This document shows positions 31,438-36,729 of a stretch of 36,729 nt of DNA, in pieces. The stretch's first letter is position 1; each line of letters opens with the position of its first letter. The position numbers and the translations under genes are program-made. This stretch comes from Calocera cornea HHB12733. Lineage: Eukaryota; Basidiomycota; Dacrymycetes; Dacrymycetales; Dacrymycetaceae. Where the stretch lies: assembly GCA_001632435.1 (NCBI GenBank), contig KV424141.1:1-36729 (forward strand), in the 5' to 3' direction. Below the pieces are notes generated by a model that had not been told where the DNA came from, did no database searches, and saw nothing but the letters and a program-made list of their open reading frames with translations.

Positions 31438-32226
31438 GGTTGTGTTCGGTGCTGTCTTGAAGGTCTACTGTTTGACGGGTCGGTTGATGATGCACCTGTC
31501 TCATCTCCTCTAACCCCTTATATAGCTTCCAAATCCCCCATCCAGACTGGTCGCTCTTCACCGCAACCCACTGACTCTTTCCGCCCACGTCGTCCCCCGC
31601 GGAACATTAGCGCGCAACCTCCGCCCTGGCCTTATTGGCTTGGCATCAGGGAAAAGCCTACAGGACCCTACTAGGTTGCATTCCCGTCCTGTGGCGCCTA
31701 CAACAACGAGCAATCTCCCGCCCCGTCGCGGGGCCCGCAAATCTGCCCGCGTCAGCTGTACAGTCTTACGTTAGTTTTAGCAGGAGGTAGACAGGGGAGA
31801 ACACGGAGGAAAGCGGAGGGACAGCCCTAGCCCGAGATGCGTACGCGTCGCCTGACCAAGAGGAGGTTCCGGAAGGTCCGAGTTTTCCGCCTCTCAACCC
31901 TGCAGGGTCGCGGGCGGTGCAACATTGACAGGCAGCGTGCCTCGCCGAGTCAGTACGAGTCCTGCGACCCGGTGTGTATGCGTGGGTGGCTATATGCTCG
32001 GGTGGGGAGTATACCCGGTGGAGGATGCGGAGATCCGTGTTGAGGAGGGTGGGACTGCTTTGCTGCACAGATGTGAGGTGTTTCGGACGAATACATGCGG
32101 TCACGTGACTGGCTCATAGGAGCAGGCAATCACCCACCAAGCCGGCCTATTGTCAGGGCCAGGCCTGGAGGAGGGTTTGTGGGCGCTACCCCAATGTGGT
32201 ACGAGGGGGGTAAGAGGTGTGTTGTG

Positions 32227-32276
32227 CTGCAGCGCCGCTGCAGGCCCACTGCAGGCCCGCTGCAGGCCCGCTGCAG
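32227..32276. repeat. Five CTGCAG palindromes at exact 11-bp spacing
   Basis: CTGCAG occurs at 32227, 32238, 32249, 32260 and 32271. The spacers are GCCGC, GCCCA, GCCCG and GCCCG. The sites are in helical phase, as expected for a multimeric DNA-binding site. Confidence 0.9.
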
Positions 32277-32356
32277 CGACCCCCATACCCCCCACCCCAT
32301 TAGTAAAGTAGGAAAATGAAAATGTCTTACCCATATACACATACTGTTCGATGTAG

Positions 32357-32400
32357 AATAAGAACAGATACTACAGTGCCATGTAGTATTTGTTCTTATT
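32357..32400. repeat. Near-perfect hairpin with 19-bp arms
   Basis: Arm 32357-32375 (AATAAGAACAGATACTACA) and arm 32382-32400 are reverse complements with one mismatch, around a 6-base loop, GTGCCA. Confidence 0.9.
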
Positions 32401-32550
32401 AAGTGCAGCGCGCGAGGATGGATGCCAGCAGCAAGCGCGCTCTGACCGACGAGATAGGGTGCTGCCGCGCGCCACCCGGAGCGGAAGCAACCGGCTCCGA
32501 GACCCTGGCGGAAGCAACTGCCGCGCGGCACCTTGCTTCCGCGCTCGGGT

Positions 32551-32730
32551 AGGGTCCGGGCGCGCGGCACTTTGCTTCCGGGCTCGGGTGGCGCGGCTAG
32601 GGTCCGGGCGCGCGGCACTTTGCTTCCGGGCTCGGGTGGCGCGGCTAGGGTCCGGGCGCGCGGCACTTTGCTTCCGGGCTCGGGTGGCGCGGCTAGGGTC
32701 CGGGCGCGCGCGGCACATTGCTTCCGGGGG
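32551..32730. repeat. 48-bp tandem repeat, three full copies plus a partial one
   Basis: Units start at 32551, 32599, 32647 and 32695 with AGGGTCCGGGCGCGCGGC and include TTGCTTCCGGGCTCGGG. Related words lie just upstream in direct (32521-32550) and inverted (about 32469-32488, GCCACCCGGAGCGGAAGCAA) orientation. Confidence 0.92.
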
Positions 32731-32905
32731 GGGCGCAGCCAGGGTTGTATCCGCGCCGCGTTGCCAGACGCGCTGTAGTGGCGGTGCAGCAATAAACATT
32801 TCTTGACGCGTGGCCTGTTGCAGCGCGAAAAAAAAAATCGTACCGCCCGTTTTTCCACGTAGCTGTGCACTATCCGCTGTTCGCACCGATATATCCTCAT
32901 TTTTC

Positions 32906-35900
32906 ATGCAACCAATCGACAGCCAACAGACAACCTCCGGCGAGCCTCCCACAACAGGCTACTGCAGTACTGCTACCACTCAGGGCACGTCAACTCCTTA
33001 CAGCAAATTCCAATGCTCCCCCATTTGGCAAGCCGCACCGTCCTACCTGGTAGCACATCACACGATCAGTATACAGCTGGAGCAAGACGACGAAAATCGC
33101 GATCCAAGCGTCTGAAGGTAGCAAGGGTACCGGTTCAGCATGTACACGATGTACCCTCCGGTGCAGCTAGCCCTTCGTCCCCACGAACTGCAGCATCCCA
33201 CACTGCATCAGCCAAGCCCAGTGTCGCACCTGCCACGCCCACAAAGAGAAAGCGCGGCGGAGCAGAGCCCCATACAGGTGCGCACTGCAGTACAGCCTTG
33301 CCGTACTTGTGCTGATGTGCTGCAGCGTCACCAAAGAAAGCCCCATTGAGCGGCACAACAGCATTCCCTACGCCAGGCACTTCCACGGAAGAAGTTACGT
33401 GGGACTCGCCAGCCCATCGGAGATATGTACAGCGAGAGGTCGTGGCCTTGCATGAAGATTATGCACGTCTCCTTTTCCCAACGGACGACTCTGCCACCAC
33501 GCCAGTTCGCTCACATCCAAGCAACACCCACGTCCACCGGAAGCCAGGGGAGGTGCCGCACCGCTCATCCACTGTAGCCGTTCAACGTACCCGTGGGGAG
33601 AAGAAGCAGCACAGGTGGAAGTTTTGGTGCAGCACCGTTGTACCAGAGCTTGTGCAGCCACTGCTGCAGTACCGTGCTGGTCGTATGCATGGGACTACTC
33701 CAGCCTTACCGACAGGACCGGACAAAGTACCGCCTTGTCGCTGCGACAACCCTTACATTACGCCCAAGCAGATTGAATTACTGGACTTCACCTGTGCGTT
33801 GTTTTTCAGACTGGCTTCGACGTACCCCCGCTGACTGGCAGTAGCGATCCGAACTGTTACCATTTACCGTTGCCGCAGGCCCTCATGTGATCCCAGGGCG
33901 CATGCAATTCTCGCCAGGTCTGGATGGTTCGCATGCTCCCCGCAGCGGCCTAGATTGGCCGTGTCGGTCACCTTTCTGGAGTTTTACCATGCGCAAAACA
34001 ACCGTCGTACCCAGTCCATACAAGGATGGTGTCGAGGTACAGCGGCCGCTCTCAAGCTGCAAGGTTTCATACTCAAAAATAAGGCGTGTGTCCCCCCTAC
34101 TGCATTTGTGCTTCGCTCATTTGGTTTCCAGAAACCCTTCCAGGAGCAGTTGCCTGAAGCAGCACTGTGGTTTGATGTTCTCGACAAGCAGGTGCGGCAG
34201 CACGTTGAAGCACATGTGGTACAGCAGATTGTGGCTGCCGCGCCAGTGCCCCTACAGGCAAGCCCGCAGCCTGCTGGACCGACGACAGTAGTGGATGTCA
34301 GTGATGTACCAACGGATACACGAGCCAGCCAGCGCATTCGCGACCTCTGCCCTCTGTGTTTTGCGAGAGAGGAATGGGGAGGGAATCCACGTTGGTAAGT
34401 GCTGTACCACATCTGCGATGTATGACTGAGACGTTGAAGCAGTGCCCCTGATGTTCATGTGGCACTTGATGCGCAATTCGGTCACAGACAGTCTGCGCGA
34501 GTGCTACTCGATCCTCTCATAGCTCCCCATCAGTTTTTCTTGTCAACATGTGAGCTCGACGATGCAAGGAGCCACGTGAATGCGTGCCGCAGCCGCCGAT
34601 CTGAGCAGGCTGCTGTTGCACCACAACTTGAGGATGATGTCCTGGATCGCTGTGAGCAGTCTTTCAAGGCTGCAGATCAGGATCGACAGAGGGCACGCGC
34701 AAAAGCCTATACAGTTCATGGCATTATGGCTATTGTATGTCGACACAACGTGCCACTATTCATTGCGAACCTTGTTGACCCTGGGGAGCGGCACTACTAC
34801 GCTGTGGCACTTATACGAAAAGTGTCGCAGCACTTACCCGGAATGGCGACTCTTGGCATCCTGTACGACATTGCATGTCAGCTGGACCGCGCAATGCGCC
34901 AGGTACGTCTCATGGGACTCAGTAGGGGTCATGCAGCTGATACATTGCTGCAGCACGGCTACATGCCTGAGCTGCGGCACCGAGTTACTTGGGGCACGTC
35001 AGTACTGCATGCTTATGGCCATCAGTGGGCATGTCAGCTTGTTTATCACCCCCGCAAGTGTCCGGGCTTTGGATTCAGTGATGGTGAGAACTGTGAGAGG
35101 CTATGGTCAGAGACATCCGATCTAATTCCTTCGGAGCGTCTGATGGGTGTACGTGTCCATATGCCATACGTGCTGCAGCTCACACCTGTTGCTGCAGCCC
35201 CACCGCCGTGAGTATGCCATCGAAGCCCGCCTCACCCACCTGGCCCTGCAGCACCGACTAGGCCTTGGTACGTGGCTTACCAGACAGCTGCGCAAGGTAC
35301 AGCAGCGAAGGGCAGTAGCGATCACAAACCTTGCACAGCAAGATGTCTCCCACGACACCCTCCGTACATGGTGGAAGGATCAGCAGGAGTCCCAGTGCTC
35401 CCTCCGCAGCTGTACGCCCCTGCCACAATGTCCTCGCTGCCGGATTTCTTCATGTTCGAAACAGGGACTCACGGGATCGCTCACAATGCAGCACAGCGAT
35501 TCACGGACTTGGTCGAGGAACATGCACGCCTGGTGCAGCAGCTGGAAGCCGCTACAGCTCATATGAGCGATGTTTACCAGCGTTACATGGACGCTGTGCA
35601 GCCACCCGATGATACACTGCTGGTGCACATAGAGAGGCACACAGCAGTTGTCGCAGAGCTCCAGGCCCATCAACCGGCAGTGCAGTCTCTTGCTGAAGAG
35701 CTGGGTATGCTGCGGGTATTAGATGGGGTAAAAGAGACAGGGCAGATTAGAGCCAGTGACTTGCCGTACCTCACTGCATTATCACGGTGTGTTGTACTCA
35801 AGGAGCATGTGGTATCACGCCTCATAGGCCGCAACTTTGAATACGACATCATCAATCGGTATAAGCGTGGCCATAAGGAGGAAGGGCCAAGCAAAGGTGG

Positions 35901-36729
35901 TCTTGGTAAGACCTGCCGTACCTCCCCCACTGCACAGCCGAAAGCTGACATGTGCGGCAGGTATAACTGGCCTTGTCAAGGTGCAGGAGAAGCTCGTACG
36001 CCGCGATATAATCTGTCGACGTGCAATCAAGAAGTATAACAAAGCAGTGGCTTCCCTACAGACGGTTGCACCAATGCCGCAGTGGGCGAATGCTGAGAAC
36101 ATGCCGCAACCTATCACTGCAGCGCAAGCTTTGGACACCAGTGTTGACGCGGACATTTGGTACACCCTCTGGTTCGACGTCACTGGTGCTGCACCACCTC
36201 CTTGGTTTGCGTCACCAAAGATACGTGAAGCAATTCAAGCTGTTCTTATATTGGATCGCTGCGACGAAGAAGAGCATCGACTGCAGGAAGAAGCATCACA
36301 CGCTGCAACATGGATCAAAGAGCAACTTTCTGCAGCATTGACAGCCTGCAACCGCACCAGCGACCCTGTGCTGCAGCAGGCTCTGGTAAGGCATCTACAG
36401 GACTTACTGGGCCTTCGTGAGCAGCTGTGCTGCCCCTTCTTCGGTCCCTTGCAATACCACGCAACCGAAGCCGAGCTTCTCGCTGCAGCACCCAGTGCGG
36501 CTCGGATACAGCTGTGCGAGCCGGACGAGGCTGAAGACTTTGTACCCGAAGCACAGCTGAATGACCTTCTTGCCGAGTTTGGGATGGAGCAGGGCATGAT
36601 GGCTCAGGCGCAGCAATTGGGCGACATTGCAGAGGGCGAAGGGTCAGTGGATACGGATATCGAGGACATCCTTGATGACCAGGGGGACAGTGTAAGTTAT
36701 CTGCGTGTACCTGGCATCGTGCTAACCCT
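32906..36729 (+). CDS. KDZ (Kyakuja-Dileera-Zisupton) transposase, 3' end outside window
   Basis: Large DDE transposase. Proposed exons are 32906-33049, 33118-33277, 33341-33793, 33842-34394, 34443-35148, 35198-35411, 35465-35905 and 35961-36691, then a GTAAGT that probably opens an intron cut by the window edge; 3402 nt (1134 codons) are visible. Family blocks: FACSPQRPRLAVSVTFLEFY (exon 4), LCPLCF, HVALDAQFGHRQS, the TVHGIMAIVCRHNVPLFIAN block, GERHYYAVALI, LGILYDIACQLDRAM, HAYGHQWACQLVYHPRKCPG and FSDGENCERLWSETS, then YAIEARLTHLALQHRLGLGT. Exons from 33341 on rest on strong homology and good splice sites. The first two exons and ATG 32906 are tentative. No stop or frameshift is seen in the accepted frame. 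The last visible exon is acidic. Confidence 0.88.
32906..36729 (+). mobile_element. KDZ-type DNA transposon (right end not in window)
   Basis: Defined by the transposase gene. The element probably begins left of 32906 and may include the structured repeats from about 32220, but terminal repeats and target duplication cannot be paired without the right end. Confidence 0.65.

Larger units (their letters stand above)
31438..32905. other. Promoter side of array member 4 and repeat-rich leader of the KDZ gene
   Basis: No protein gene is supported. From about 32220 the sequence is dense in structured repeats that probably belong to the KDZ element (11-bp CTGCAG array, hairpin, 48-bp tandem repeat). 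The left end of that element could not be fixed because its right end is outside the window. Confidence 0.5.

Noticed and set aside
1..36729. CRISPR array, bacterial operon or prophage
   Set aside because: Spliced nuclear genes throughout and no regularly spaced repeats with unique spacers. The 48-bp and 11-bp arrays are head-to-tail without variable spacers.

Overview
The window is nuclear DNA of a filamentous basidiomycete, most likely an Agaricomycete. The evidence is the many very short introns (about 45-90 nt) with GT..AG ends and CTGAY/CTAAY branch sites, the Plavaka and KDZ (Kyakuja-Dileera-Zisupton) transposases, a DUF6533 membrane protein, a fungal alpha-type kinase and a CFEM-like secreted protein family. 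Most genes look broken in single reading frames. They become continuous once these introns are removed, and in each complete model the joined exons sum to a multiple of three. Splice sites were placed by eye.

Layout. Positions 1-2295 (+) hold the 3' part of a Plavaka transposase, followed by an AT-rich flank. Positions 2806-5941 (+) hold an 11-exon alpha-type protein kinase. Convergent to it are a single-exon F-box protein (6219-7775, -) and a 6-exon unknown protein of 779 aa (8106-10710, -). Positions 10.7-13.4 kb have no supported protein gene. They carry a TTAGGCGG-like repeat, a 39-base poly(C) run and an intron-containing tRNA-Phe(GAA) (-). Next come a YSC84/SH3YL1-type lipid-binding protein (13421-14314, -), NAD(P)HX epimerase (15260-16242, -) and, divergent from it, an NAD(P)H-dependent medium-chain reductase (16812-18171, +). 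A DUF6533 multi-pass membrane protein follows at 19784-21243 (+).

Positions 21.7-31.4 kb are the most distinctive part. Four paralogous minus-strand genes encode secreted proteins with GPI-anchor-like tails, built from one or two copies of an eight-cysteine module, C-x3-C-x14-C-x6-C-x-C-x9-C-x2-C-x15-C. The module resembles but does not exactly fit CFEM, and six of its seven copies keep the Asp of the CFEM T-D motif. All four genes have one phase-0 intron at the same place in the module. A fifth, unrelated small cysteine-rich secreted protein lies among them. A 572-bp non-autonomous DNA element with 80-bp inverted ends and a perfect 9-bp target duplication (Mutator-like in structure) sits between the fourth gene and the one at 31 kb.

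From 32.9 kb to the right edge is a KDZ transposase gene whose visible eight exons are open. It is preceded by a repeat-rich leader with five CTGCAG sites at exact 11-bp spacing, a 19-bp-arm hairpin and a 48-bp tandem repeat. Host genes therefore lie between two transposase genes that show no visible disablement. The CFEM-like array would act at the cell surface. The other host genes do not form an evident single pathway.
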